Shown one piece after another: positions 47,419 through 60,120 of a stretch of DNA of 64,000 bases. The stretch is from Oxytricha trifallax. Lineage: Eukaryota > Ciliophora > Spirotrichea > Sporadotrichida > Oxytrichidae. Made by a program: the position numbers and the translations under genes. The stretch is from positions 1 to 64,000 of the forward strand of contig ARYC01019204.1 of the NCBI GenBank assembly GCA_000711775.1, in the 5' to 3' direction. The notes under the pieces are model-generated. The model searched no databases. It had not been told where the DNA came from and saw only the letters and a list, made by a program, of their open reading frames with translations. Within the stretch, counting starts at the first letter, position 1. The number at the start of each line of letters is the position of its first letter.

Positions 47419-50275
47419 TCATATTTTTAGTTATAAACAGTTTCTTCTTCTTCCCAGGTTTTATTTACTCTGGTGCACTTACTACTTGGCTTTCTTGGAT
47501 ATAATGAATTTGTCCAAGTTAGAGTTTACTTTTTTCATGTTATTCAAAACCAGTTATTCGATGATTTCCCTTGTCCCATTCTCCTTGAGTTGGGTGACGT
47601 TCCTTAGGTTTTGTTGTTGATGTCTATTGGGGTTTTGAAAGCCAGTCTTTTTAATTGTAACTCCATTTAATCAATTTCCTCTATTTTTATGTATCTTGTT
47701 GCCACATATGATGTGTATTTGTAGATGACTAATGATCTTATTTGGGCAACTAATATAGTATCACAAATTGTGGGGTTGTTTGATTTCGTAAGATTTTGAT
47801 AGAACTTAGTTTGGTTTTTTATTCCTTCCCATGTATTTTTTAATAACTTTTTGGTGTCAAGGCAAATGTTCATACCTAAGTATTTGATTTCCTGCACTTT
47901 TTGAATTCCTTCATCCTAACTTATTCCCACAAATTCTTTTGAATCAGTTAAAACTGAATTTTTTTTGTATTGAGTCTTTGATTGTGAGATTTTTCAATCT
48001 ATCTTAAACATTGTATTACTCTTTCCAATTGTTGCTTGTTTATTACGCGTATGAGTAAGTCATCTGCAAATGCTAGTAGTTTGCCTTATCTTACTAACGA
48101 TTTCAATTCTGGTTATGAGAAGATTGTGTCTTGTAGATATATATTGAATAACAGAGGCGATTGTATGATTCCCTGAGCTACTCCTCTTTGCGCATCTATT
48201 TCTTCTCCTTCGTATGCAATTTTGTTGTTTTTATATAATTCCTCGATCAATCTAATCACTTTGATGTCGAAGTCTGTTTTTAATCTCTGCTATAAGATGC
48301 TCATCAATTTGTCTTTCCAGACTGAATCGAATGCTTTTTAAAGATCAATGGACAAGTAAGCCTCTCTGCATTTGCTCTTCCTTCTTGACATTTTGACGTG
48401 TTCCAACAATCTTATCATGTTAATATGTGTGCTTTTACTTTCTTTGAATCCATTCTAGTAAATACCTGTTGTTAGTATCTCGCTCTTCTGGTTTTGTATT
48501 TTGTTTACACTTTTCAATAATTTTGCTTAAATGTAAGTTTACGACAATCGTTCTGGTGTTACTTATATCTGGATATAGTTCCCCTTGGTTCTTGTTTAAT
48601 AAGACCAGTCTACCTTCTTTTATATATTGGGGGAAGGTCCCCTAATTAATCCACTTTACTATAGTTTGAGCTACAGTTATTTTAAGGTTTTTGATTTTGC
48701 AAGCATTTTTCCATCGAATCCATCCTGTCCAATTGCTTTGTTCAAATTACACTCTGTAAGTCCTTTGTCCACATCAGTTTCCTCACAAATTTATTAACCG
48801 TTTATTCATTGTGCATTACTGTGCCTGCTTTCTTTTTTATCACTTGGTCTTGAATTTGTCATCAACGAACAAGTTGTTGCAAGACTCCACTTATTTTCTC
48901 GAGGTCTATCCTCCTGGTTATACTCTATCTTATCCAATTTTCAGACCTTCAATTGGTTCGGATTATTTCTGGTTTTTAGTAAGTCTTTTTTGCTAAGTAA
49001 ATAAATCCCTTCAAATCATTTCTATCTAAGCAATGTTCCATGTCTCTTATTGCTTCGTTCCATTGCTGTTTAGTGTCTAAGTAAAGGCTATTTTGATTCT
49101 TGATGTTATTAGTAACAGCCCAATACGGTGATTAATCACACTACTTCTTCGTTTTACTCTGCTTTTCTAGTTTGCAAAGCAATTTCTTATTGGCATTTCA
49201 GATCTTCTGGTCTCAAGTCTTGTTTTACTTCAATGAATGTTCTCCAGCACTGTTACCTGACATCACTTATTCTTACTGTCTTCTCCATGTCGGTCATTTT
49301 CAGGTTGTTATTCATAAATTTCATCACTAACTTTACATGGATCAGATTGTGATCTGTAAGTCTCAGTTAATTAAGTTTCCATTCACTTGTTAATACATTT
49401 GAAAATATTTGGTCAAGTTGATTTCCCTTTGTGTGAGTTCCCACTCCTTCGGGATTTATTACATTAATCCATCTTTTTTTGTCTTTTACTAAAGTTTTTA
49501 AGGGGAAAATAAAAGTAAACCATTACTATTATTCTTTGTTTTTTCCATTTCTATTTGATTGATCTAATCATGGATATTACTCTATTTTGGAGCTCTTTCA
49601 CTTAATCGTTTGAATATGGTGGTATATACATTGTTATCATATGAACTGGTATCCTCCTGCATTAAATATTTCCCACGCCAAATAATATCTAAGGGTAATT
49701 ACAGTTTTCGTTTAATATTTGCCACTATTTAAAGTGAGTACTCCTCCATTTATTGCCAGTTGTGTTTGTGTTATATTTTGACTGTTTAATCCAATAATTC
49801 TTTGGAGTCTCGTTTCAACGAGAGCAATAAAGTCTGGTTTCCTATCTTCCAGTTCCTTCAACATTGAATCTTGTTTGAGTTTTGAGTTCAATCCTCTAAC
49901 GTTTTACAGACAAATTTTTAGTTAAACATGTTAAGCAGTTATCTATCTTTTGTTGCTAATAGTCTTTGTTCTTCTACAGTGCTAATTCTCAGCAAATCGT
50001 TCATTCCTTTTTACCCAACTTTTTGATTGCCTTTGTGGTTAAAAGAAATGGAGCTATCGGTTGTTGTCTAAAGTAACAGTGTACTTGTTTAAGTTTTTGT
50101 AGTTATTTTTATGAGTAACTTCAACATTTGGTTAAATTCTCTTTTGATTTGTTTGTTTCCGCTTTGAATATTCAAAGTAATCTTGGATGGATCTCTGCAA
50201 TTGTGGTGTTGCCTCTTCTTTTTCCATGTAGACCGGCAATCTTCTCCTTGAGCTTGTTCCTTCTGTACCTTCCAT
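47419..50275 (-). pseudogene. LINE (APE-type non-LTR retrotransposon), copy 1
   Basis: Starts at ATG 50275 (MEGTEGTSSRRRLPVYMEK). The N-terminal region runs in frame into an AP-endonuclease domain beginning LQNVRGLNSKLKQ with KPDFIALVETRL. Downstream is reverse transcriptase: EAYLSIDLQKAFDSVWKDK, RGVAQGIIQSPLLFNIYL and the catalytic LLAFADDLLIRV (Tyr of YADD is Phe), then KYLGMNICLD and QIRSLVIYK of the thumb. It ends at TGA 47419. Several frame breaks lie between domains (for example around 49640, 49490 and 47590), so this copy is inactive, but all domains are present and it is the best copy of its family here. It would copy its RNA into a nicked target. No poly-A or target duplication was identified. 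Confidence 0.9.
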
Positions 50276-50769
50276 CTGGTTCCCGCTTATCCGTCATTTA
50301 TTTAATTTCTTTTTATAAATATATCCCCTAAATATATTGTACTATGATCATTAAACTAAAAGCATACAATTTTTTAGATCGAGATTTTTTTTATTATCCA
50401 TTTAAAAAAAATGCCCAACTTTCTAAACCTTTTATATAGAATAAAAGATTATTTCTCTAAATTATCAAGAAATCAAAAATCAATTATTATATTCTTTATG
50501 AGACATATTTTATGTATCTTACATAAAAGAACGATGTATAGAATAAAATATGAATCAAATTTATTTATTTAAAATAACAACAATAACTATAATGTTGATG
50601 ATGATGAAAAAATGATAATTGTGAATAATTTAAGATAAGATGAATATAAAACTCGAAATAAAAATCTTAGTATTCAATATCTATTTGTTTTAACTAATAT
50701 ATTTATTATAATATGTATTAGTAAATCTAAATCATTCTTTGAGTTGATGTCTATTGCCTTAAATGCATG
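50276..50769. other. LINE 5' flank and AT-rich spacer
   Basis: Nothing recognised. The left part may be the 5' untranslated region of the minus-strand LINE. Confidence 0.4.
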
Positions 50770-50985
50770 TCTTTTGCGTCATTTGTGTACTGATCTTTTT
50801 CAGCAGAGAAGCAACTTTGACCGTTTAGACTTATGCGTTTCTCATTAGGTAATCCTAAGAACCTTATCCCTTATCATCTCTTCCCAGGCCTTATTTAGCA
50901 TCTTCGGACTAGACTCAGCCCAGATACAGCCTTTATCAGGGATGCCCCAGGAGGTATCTCATTTGTCTGGACCGGTAAGTGTACC
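50770..50985 (-). CDS. coding-like island (candidate gene segment)
   Basis: GC-richer island. The best minus-strand reading is SWGIPDKGCIWAESSPKMLN, then KAWEEMIRDKVLRIT, with TGA codons on both sides in that frame. The protein is not recognised. A somatic gene segment or old element fragment. Confidence 0.3.
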
Positions 50986-52617
50986 ATCCAGTAAAATCTG
51001 TTCTTTTTTATTCTTTGACTATTTGTTAAAAATTTCTTATAAATATTGATTACATCTCTGGTTAAAGTACATATTCATAAACATTTGCATGACATTCTTA
51101 ACTACAGCATTAGCTATAATAATTGTAAAACATTTAAAAATGTGATTAATAATGAAAATTATATAGAAATGAGAGATAACTAATCAAGGAAAGGATAATG
51201 AATAAAAGTTATATGAAGTATCAAAGAAAACAATAAAGAATTAATGAATAAATGAATATTTTATAAACCAAAACGTATAATTGGATAGACTAGATCTTAC
51301 TAAATTGAATTGATTTATGATTGGAGAAAAATACCTTTTTATAAAAGGGATCTAAGAAAACCAAAAAGACTAATTAATTGAACTTTACAAATTTATTTTT
51401 CAAAAATTAAATGCAATTTTCATTAAGTTAATCTAGCATTTTAAAAAGTATCTTTGATTGCTCATAATATTGAACCAAAAAAATTTACTTTTAAAACTTT
51501 ATTTAAAATAGTTCCATTATCAATCATAAAATAGTTAATACCAAGACTATCTGTTAAAAATTGAATTTGTAATATTATGTAAAATTGAAATCTCCGTCAT
51601 TAGATGCTCTTGTTGATTGCTTTTGAGAGATTTTATAATTCTTAAATTTTAAAATAATTTTCTGGAAAATAACAAAGGAAATCCTGTTTAGGATCTATAA
51701 ATTAAAAATAAAAATCTAATTTATTGAATTCTTAAAATTTATTATCAAGGATATAATACAACTCACTTTAAATTTATCTATCATAGTAAATTTAATCCCT
51801 TTTTTACTAATTCTATTCTTTCCAAGGACTAAATCTTTAATAATTCTTTAAGAAAATGCCATTTATAATCTTAAATTTTTAATAATCCTAAGATAAATAT
51901 AAATTTAATATAATATTTGCAATATAACAAATTTTAATATTCAAAAAACTAGTTTTATTGTATATTGATCATACATAAAGGGTTGTTCATGTAATATGAA
52001 CGAAATAGAGAGAGGGACATTATTTTATTTGAAACTGAGAAGAGATATATCCTCTTTAGTCCAATAGAACTGTGCTTCTTGAATAGTTTTTATAGTGTAA
52101 ATCAATATATTCACGGAGTGCTTTAATGAGTTAAACAAAGTTATGTTGTTTTAAACGGCTTTAGTATTGTTAATATGTGCCAATCGCATAAGCTTTGATG
52201 GCTTTGAAGATGTAGAAGTGATGAATACCTCACTGTTTGAGGAACTTAATAACTCTGCATGATTTACATCCCTTATAAAACATCAAATAAAATTTAACTT
52301 TAATTACTCGCTTTTATAAGTATTCTCTGTAATTTTACTGATTGTCAACCCCAGCCTCAATGATTATTTACTGATATCTTTAATATTTATCACAAGACGA
52401 ACTTTCTTTTAATGCTTGGGAAATGTTATGCAGTAATTTAAAGAATTGGGCATTCATAATTTATAATTTGAAAAATTTAGTGAATTAATATTTTAATTAT
52501 AATTAATAGAATATTTATAAATATAATCAGAAAAGTTTGATGGGGGATATCGACAGCATTGTCAAACATTCATTAAATGCAAGTTTCATTTTTTGTATCT
52601 TTTATTTTATATTTTAT
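50986..52617. other. AT-rich spacer
   Basis: No feature recognised. Confidence 0.45.
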
Positions 52618-52765
52618 AGAGAAGGTGTTGCCACAGTACTAGGTACCACCGGCTTGCTACTTCAGTAGGTGGAAGGTAGGGATGGCAAAGATAGCTTATT
52701 CATGCAGATGGAGATGTGTTTGAGGAAAATTAGAGCGATAGAAGTTTATTCTTAACAGTTTCATT
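52618..52765 (+). CDS. coding-like island (candidate gene segment)
   Basis: An abrupt GC-rich island reading EGVATVLGTTGLLLQQVEGR, then DGKDSLFMQMEMCLRKIR on the plus strand without TGA. No start or stop fits the edges, as expected of an internal gene segment. Protein unknown. Confidence 0.3.
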
Positions 52766-53029
52766 TATTTTAGTTTTATAAACTATTCTTATTATTAAAA
52801 TTACTACTGCTATTAATTTTAATAAATATATTAATTAACTAAATTTTTCAAATTATAAATTATGATTGCAACTTCATGCATGTTCAGGTGCTAAATTCTA
52901 CTACAAAACCATCTAGCAATCATTAGATATTTTCACGAAGAGAGTCGGTTTGTTTTAATCGAGTTGTTAAAACTCTAATTAATATTTTAACAAATTTTTT
53001 TAAATGAGTAAGGGCAGGTAGCCTTTTTT

Positions 53030-53640
53030 GACAGTTCCCATCGAAGTACAGATAGTAGTTCGCAATGTCTCAAAAGTATTCGAATTTAGCTGCTCCTTCA
53101 ACAACTCGATCAATATTCCTGTAAATTTGGTCTAATTTCTGAGAAAGTCGGTGACATGTGAAGAGCTCCAGTCAAATAAGATTCCTTCTTATGGCATTTG
53201 AATTAACAATCACAGTGTTTTACTCAACTATAGTTTAGAAATCTGCATATACTATAACATAAGGGAGTATCTACTACATATCCATTATAACTTGCTGCAG
53301 TTTTCAAAATCGAGCAACATTCAACTGTTGGAGTATTAATTTTATGTTGTTGCTATTTATTATAACTGCTATATCGGCATTACCTTGTAATTATGGGATT
53401 ATTGCTTGCTAAGTTAGCATCCTTACTTCATTAAGTCTTAAACACTTTGGAGGTTTTACTCGAAAGCACTGGTAAATAATCTACTCTTGTGAGCCATGTT
53501 TTTAATTTCGGGGAATACAATGATGTGCATGGTCTTGGAGGTGGACTCTCAACATTAAAAAATTGTTTTGTCATTATATATAAATCATTCAGTGCTAATT
53601 CATTTTCTGTACTTTCAATTATATTACATCTCAATAGAGA
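53030..53640 (-). pseudogene. unrecognised decayed coding region, Cys/His-rich
   Basis: GC-richer. Minus-strand readings include ESPPPRPCTSLYSPKLKTW (about 53550), then TPTVECCSILKTAASYNG and VKHCDCQFKCHKKESYL (about 53230), then ALHMSPTFSEIRPNLQEY. TGA codons and frame changes separate them. The Cys/His cluster suggests zinc binding. No family assigned. Confidence 0.35.
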
Positions 53641-54169
53641 TGTTAGTTAATTTAAATTACTGACTAAATTAAAAAATCATATATAAATAGATAGTTCATT
53701 ATAATTAATATTAAAGATTTTTCTAATTTTTTTATATCTATCAACATAATACAATAACTCATTTAATGTTCAGAAATCATAGTTGAGAGTCTGTATTATC
53801 AAAATAAATCAATTTCTTTTGATATTTGGCAAGTTTTAAAAATATCTTAAAATAATTATGATTTAATATTTCTTTCTTTTCTAGGAGAACCTTACCCTAA
53901 AATTTAAAGTAGGGTAAGATACTTGAGATTAATGAATGACTTGTCTGCTGAGAGAACCAGTAATTTGAAATATGTATGAAATAATTCTTTTATCTATAAT
54001 CATCATCTCTGTTCCTGTTTACACTTGATTTGTTAATGATATGGGAATAAAACTCAGGCTGGATTGTGTTTAGGACGTTGTAGAAATAAATATATCAGGC
54101 TGGTAAATGCTAAGCATTTAATTGTCATAAAACTGAAAGTATAGGTATCTCAGTAAAAGCTAATCGTAC

Positions 54170-54441
54170 TTTTGGACCTTGACAATCTTGATCTAGTAGA
54201 GATTATTTACTTAAATATGAGTATGAGATATTTTTCTGTTGAATCCTTCTATGGGTGGTATATAGTATCTTACTATAATTACCAAGAGTTCATAAATAAC
54301 AAATCTAAATTAGATAATCTTTTAGTTCAATTTTGGACTTGGGCTTCCCACCAATCTACTGTGTGGAAGCTTCAAGAAGCTGTCTTCACCTTGTCTCCCC
54401 CTTATCTGAAACTGCTTATAAAATATTTTCAAATAATTTGA
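54170..54441 (+). other. short open stretch, not recognised
   Basis: A plus-strand reading of about 90 codons without any of the three standard stops (FINNKSKLDNLLVQFWTWAS). This is unusual for such AT-rich DNA, but there is no ATG at its head and no similarity is recognised. It may belong with the decayed coding matter that follows. Confidence 0.25.
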
Positions 54442-54668
54442 CTCCAAAATCAATATAACCAATGGTTATTTATAAATTATTTATGCTTATTCCTATTAAC
54501 TATTTGAAACCATCAAATTTAATCATAATAATATAATTAATCTGTAAAAATCTAAATTAGCCTTATATTTCCAAAAATGTAGAGGATACTGTTTGGTTTC
54601 TATTTTCTGAAAATATGATTTTTGTGATTTTTATTTGAAAATATGTTGGTATACTTTCGATTCATCAT

Positions 54669-55560
54669 CTCCCCTTTTATCGCTTACAGTTATTAATGAT
54701 GCTTCAAATCATGATTAAGTGATTTATATAAAAGAAATTTAAGATCATTAAAATCATAAATCATTAAAAATTAATGAGCAACTCTTCGGAATCGATAATG
54801 ATAATTATAAATATTAATAAAAGCTGTCAACTACCAAGACTACGTTGTCTGCTATATCTAAATCAATAGCAAATCTTAAGAATAGAGATTATAAGCACAT
54901 AAAATTTAAAGAAAGTAGTTGTAAAATCTAAATTACATATTCTCAGCTTAATAATATTTATGATCATCCTAAGCTAAAGACGCCAAGTTCTTAGTTCAAC
55001 AAGATTCTATGCCTTATCACAACTATTAAAAACATTCAAGACCCTTTTAGGTTATCGGAATGTCAACTAAACGAGCTAGATCGAGTACTTTTAAAATTAT
55101 TTCCAAGTCAAGAGTTTAAAATTCTGAGGCAAGTTCTTGGCAGATTAAAGATCAAGGAAGATTCTTATTTATTGAAAAAAGAATCAGCTTAAGAGCTGCC
55201 ATCTAAAACAAACAAGAGCATATTCGAAAGCTAGTTAAATATATATTTAGCATTTTTCATTACTAGATGAAGGATTTCAGCTTAATCTGGTTAGTAAGTA
55301 TTAAATTAGTGATCATCTAGATTATAGAAGGATCTATTTTAGCAGTATACATTAAACATCAACAGAAGCATAAAATCAGATTGTTTAAAACGAGAAATTA
55401 AACAAATTAAGAGATAACTTAGAAGGTAATCCTAATTACAAATCCTCGTGTTTTAATCTAGCTGTTTCTGTCCCTATTAATGTGCTACTATTTATGATAA
55501 ATAATATGAAAAATAAATGTAATTAAAATTAAATTACATTTATTGGATTAATTTTTTTAC
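54669..55560 (+). pseudogene. unrecognised coding remnant
   Basis: A plus-strand TGA-free stretch of about 200 codons to 55270, with protein-like content (FNKILCLITTIKNIQDPFRL, VLLKLFPSQEFKILRQVLG), followed in another frame by DEGFQLNLVSKYQISDH and similar. It is longer than most chance frames under a TGA-only code but not decisively so. No domain recognised. Together with 55985-57120 it may be one decayed element gene. Confidence 0.35.
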
Positions 55561-55984
55561 CTATAAAAATTAATGAATAAAAATAAATTTCGCGTTCCTC
55601 ATGATCTACATTCTTTTATGTCCACTCTCTGTGTCGTCTTTTGAAGCACTTATCAAACTGCTGCAGCTTATAAAATTGGACTAATGTAAAATAATGATAT
55701 AAATTGTATCTTACATTTTAATTAGTGAAGCTCCTCTACCTGCTTTTGATTGCTAAGTACCCATATAATTTTTTCAAGTTTTATATTAATTAATATAATT
55801 TCTTTAATAAATTATGTTAGGTAGGTCATACTCTGGTTCATACTTCCTATAAAAAAATTAAAGCATATTATTTATGCTCAAATATTTTAGCGGAGTTAAT
55901 TGTTAATGTACATTGGCATTCACAATAAACAAATACCTAAAAGAAAAAGCTAGACAATTCCAATGGGTCATAGTTCTAATACTA

Positions 55985-57120
55985 GAACTGAATTCATTAT
56001 CATCTAATTAGACCACCCCTTCTCCAGAAAGGATGGGGATCCTCCAAGAATTTCTTGTAAAAATGGGTTTGAGAAAAAAGAAGCAAGGAAATCATTAGTA
56101 AACAATTTCCTCATAATGATTTTTAATTAAAAAGATCACATAACTGTAAAGAAGATCTTATTAAATTGATTGATAAACAGCGTAGATAGAATACTTTAAA
56201 TATACTGAATAAGTTTATCGGAGCAATTCTTAAAGAAAAATATTCTCTCGATGCCAATAAAAGCTCTTGCTTATCAATTAGAATTGGAACTCTTAGTAGT
56301 TGTGCTTTAATCTGTGAAAGACTTTGAATTCGACTAGATAGAGTAAATATCTGAACAGGATGAGATGTGGGAGAGGTCTCCAACCTACAACTCATGCTCA
56401 AAACTAAAATCATAATCTTAGAATTAATCCAAGTGTCAGTAAATTTAGTAATAGTTTATTAAATACAGTAAATGCAGATCACTAAGTGTTGATTGATAAA
56501 ATAAAAAAAATTACAAAAAGTTCTGAAGCTCATAAATTATTACGAATTTTTGCAATCATTATGTCAAGATTTGTGTGAAGAACAAAAATATGCTCAAAAA
56601 TAATAGATAGAATCACAAAAATTAAGAAGGAGACTGAGAAATAATGCTTCACTGGTCCTATCATAATACTATAATGAGTAGATAGTTATTGAGATATGAC
56701 ACCTAAATGAATAAAATCAAGGTAATCATGGGAAACTATAGCAAACTTGGAGGAAATTCATTCATGGTATAAAGGGATTTTAATCCTCGTCAATTATGAA
56801 AACTATAACTATAGTTTAAGGTGGTTTGGAAACTTATTTTCATAAAAATACTTATTGCATGAGTCACCCCAACTAAGAAAGTCAATATTTATAAAAGTGG
56901 TTTAGAGCTCTGGGTGAGGGTGAGCATTGAAGTCGACAGTCGACATATTTCTCAGTATTTAACTTGCCAATGAAATAGACTTTTCACAAGAAGGAGAAGA
57001 TATCAATTAAAAAACTCAACAAACTATGGCACTATGTGGTTCTCAACTTTAAAAGCTATTCAGTAGAATGCTACTTAAATGTGTTTAAAATGCCTATAAA
57101 GAGGGAGGAAGTGTGATAGG
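55985..57120 (+). pseudogene. unrecognised coding remnant
   Basis: The plus strand gives protein-like blocks in several frames: LDHPFSRKDGDPPRISCKNG, then KDFEFDQIEQISEQDEMWE, EEQKYAQKQQIESQKLRRR, GNHGKLQQTWRKFIHGIKGF and HPNQESQYLQKWFRALGEGE. The region is broken in several places. No family is identified, and an old transposon or virus-like element gene is possible. Confidence 0.35.
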
Positions 57121-57129
57121 TTATCGTAA

Positions 57130-57719
57130 AACAAGTAAAATTAAACTGATTTGAAATAGTATTTTTTTTTCTTTTTTTTCTTGTAATAATTGTTTTTATA
57201 ATATATTTATTTTTTTCTAATTTAAAAATTTATTAATATTGACTTTTTTGAATACCTTAAAGTCCAATTTTTGAAAAATATAATAACCTTTTCTTTTGGG
57301 CTTGATTAATGATTGACTTTTATATTTAATAATATTATTATATTTAAAAATATTAGTTTACGATAAAATCATCCGTTTTATATTATATCATAATGAAGCT
57401 GATGAAGTTGTGTCCTTATGTTGAGGATAAGAGTAAGTATGATATAAACTTGTCTTAAATAATAAATATTAGTTTTATAGTATATATAAATTAAGTTATT
57501 TGTATTAATAGTCTTTTCTATTTGATTTTAAGAAATAATTTAGTTAGTATGATTATAAATGAACTCAATGCAATGATAGGTATTTCTTTTAGTTATACGA
57601 GAAGTGCATTATTAAAGAATTCTAAGTTAGTGATTTATAAATAATGTTCAATTATTTTACCATTAAATATATTTAAATAATTTAGTTTGGATTTAAAATT
57701 TTAAATAAATAATTAAAAA
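57130..57719. other. AT-rich spacer
   Basis: Begins with a T-rich run at about 57150-57190. Nothing else recognised. Confidence 0.4.
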
Positions 57720-59480
57720 GTAAGTGGCCTTAAAGTAGAAGCGCCAGTGGAAGAAGGAAGTTATCAGTGCATGCAGAAGTAAAAAATGCCAAACCAGCAA
57801 AGTAAACTATCAACAAACACTGGTGAGATACTTTGAAAATTCAAAGCCTAAATGTTTAGTTAAATCGAAGCACCTTAAAAAACATAAATAAATTTTCGGT
57901 CAAGACTGTCAATAGAGCTATATTAAGTTATAAGAGAAGTTGAAGAATGGGTGAGAAGGAACTGAAGAATTCTGGAAAGTGGAGGTCAAAAAGAAGAGAG
58001 GAAGTCATTAGCAAAAAGAGATAGATCAACACAAAGACAATTGAATTAAAAATTTGCCTACAAAATGTCAGAGGTCTGAACTAGAAACCAAAGCAAGATT
58101 AGTTATTAAGGGATTTTAAAACAAAAATCCTGATTAGATCAGAATGGTAGAAAAAACTTAGCACCAAAGGTTAATTGGTATTAGCAACAGAAACATAACT
58201 CAGACTTAATTAACAAGAAATTTGGGAGTAATGGTAATTAACAGTAGCAAATTCGAATTTAAAAACGATAAATCATTTAGATATTCATGCCATGGGCAAT
58301 ATTGAACGTGGGATGATTTCCCACTTCACATTATATCAGTGAATATCCCTTCATTCTGGAACAATAATGTGAAGGAACTCAGAACCGACTAATATATATG
58401 ATTTAATAACTGAAACTGAAATGCCAGAAACAAAGGATATTAGTTATGGGCAATTATTACAACAAAGAATTGGGTAAAAACTGAACAAAGAAGGTTTGAA
58501 AGAATCCATTCTTGAGGTAGCGAAAACTCATTCAAAAACAACGATGATTAATTTAAATTAGGGAATAAAAAAGAACAATTAGAATTTACGACATAAGGAA
58601 GTAATGCTGGTAGACTTTCATAGAAGAAGGAATAAACCTAACAGAAGAGGATTTGGATAATCTTACTTAATAATGCTTTGAGAATAAGATAGAAAGACAG
58701 TTCAAAGGGAGAAATTGTTATTAAAAACCATCAGTGTAGGGTATGGGGAGTTAAAAGAAATCAAACAAAGATCAGAGATCTATTTTAGGAAACAAAAGAT
58801 TAGTAGATCGAAGCAATAAGAAACTTGGAACACTGGTTGGACAAAAATGTTGTTAAGGATTATTTTACGTGGTGAAAAGACTAACAAAGAACATAAATAA
58901 TGCCAACCAATCAAAGGATTAAACATAAAAGAAGAGATAGTTGAGCTTGAGGAATAAACAAAAAAGTAAATATTAGAATTTTATTGGTAGATATTTTAAG
59001 ACAGGAAAGAGAGAGACAAAATACCAAGAAGAGTAAAAAGGTTCACAACAATATAAGAAGAAAAAGAATGAAGACTTTTGCAATGAGTAAGACTTCTTAA
59101 AGGGCGGCAAAGAGTGTAGCTACAAAAAGGTTTTGGTCGGGATGAATTTGATGGAAAATGTTATTTATATCATAAAAAAATGTTAACGACGACATGCCAG
59201 AAGGTAGCAGGTTGGTTGAATGAGGGATAGATTCCAGATTACATCAAAGAAGGAAGATTAATTCTACTGAGCAAAGAGTAAAATGACTAATACCCAAACG
59301 TAAGCAACACAAGAACCAATAGTAGTGAACTTACACTAGGTAAGATAATTGAAAAAGTAATATTAAAAATTGGAGAGGTTAAAGGTGGATTAATAGCAAC
59401 TGGAAATTACTAAAACGGGTTCAATGAAAACAAACCCACATAAATCTAATATAGATTATTGGAATGCATGAAAACATGAA
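57720..59480 (+). pseudogene. LINE, copy 2 (decayed, 3' truncated)
   Basis: ICLQNVRGLNQKPKQDQLL near 58055 matches the endonuclease start of LINE copy 1 (KICLQNVRGLNSKLKQD). Near 59230-59450, DYIKEGRLILLSKEQND, YPNVSNTRTNSSELTLGKI and QNGFNENKPTQIQ match the early reverse-transcriptase motifs. The region between is full of stops and shifts. The element stops near 59480 before the YADD region. Much older than copy 1. Confidence 0.8.
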
Positions 59481-59596
59481 GGAAGAGTAAATAATGGAAA
59501 GCTTACTTTACTATCAATCATTAATTTTTCAAATAAAAAAATTGTATAAATTCATGAATAACAGAAATACATTCATAATTATTCCATTTTTTTAAA

Positions 59597-60120
59597 ATTG
59601 TATTATTTACCAAGAATTAAAGAATAATCAAGTTTTTCTCAATAAGTATTTATTAACATATTAGTAATTAAATAATTAAAATGGCACTCCAACCCAAACG
59701 ATTAAAAATTTGAGTTGAGTGCGGAATAAATTTGAAATATATGATCACTTTTAAATATGAAATTTCGTTTATTAAATACTACATTAGGTTTTAACTCATA
59801 TATTTTTAATCATAAAAAATGATATATTTAACTTTCAATTGATTAGTTTTAAAAATTACCTCTATATTATAATTGAATCATTGTAATATGTAATATATTC
59901 ATTTATGAGTTAAAACCTAATGTAGTTTTTAATAAACTAAATGTCATATTTAAAAGTGATGATATATTTAAATTTATTTTCTAATTTATTCCGCACTCTA
60001 ACTCAAATTTTTAATCGTTTGGGTTGGAGTGCCATTTTAATTATTTAATTACTAATATGTTAATAAATACTTATTGAGAAAAACTTGATTATTCTTTAAT
60101 TCTTGGTAAATAATACAATT
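59597..60120. repeat. 524-bp long palindrome (foldback element)
   Basis: The left arm (59597 to about 59810) and right arm (about 59910-60120) are complementary over roughly 200 bp with few differences. One example is AATTGTATTATTTACCAAG against CTTGGTAAATAATACAATT; another is TGGCACTCCAACCCAAACGA and its complement. A centre of about 100 bp separates the arms. It looks like a foldback MITE. No target duplication was found. Confidence 0.92.
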
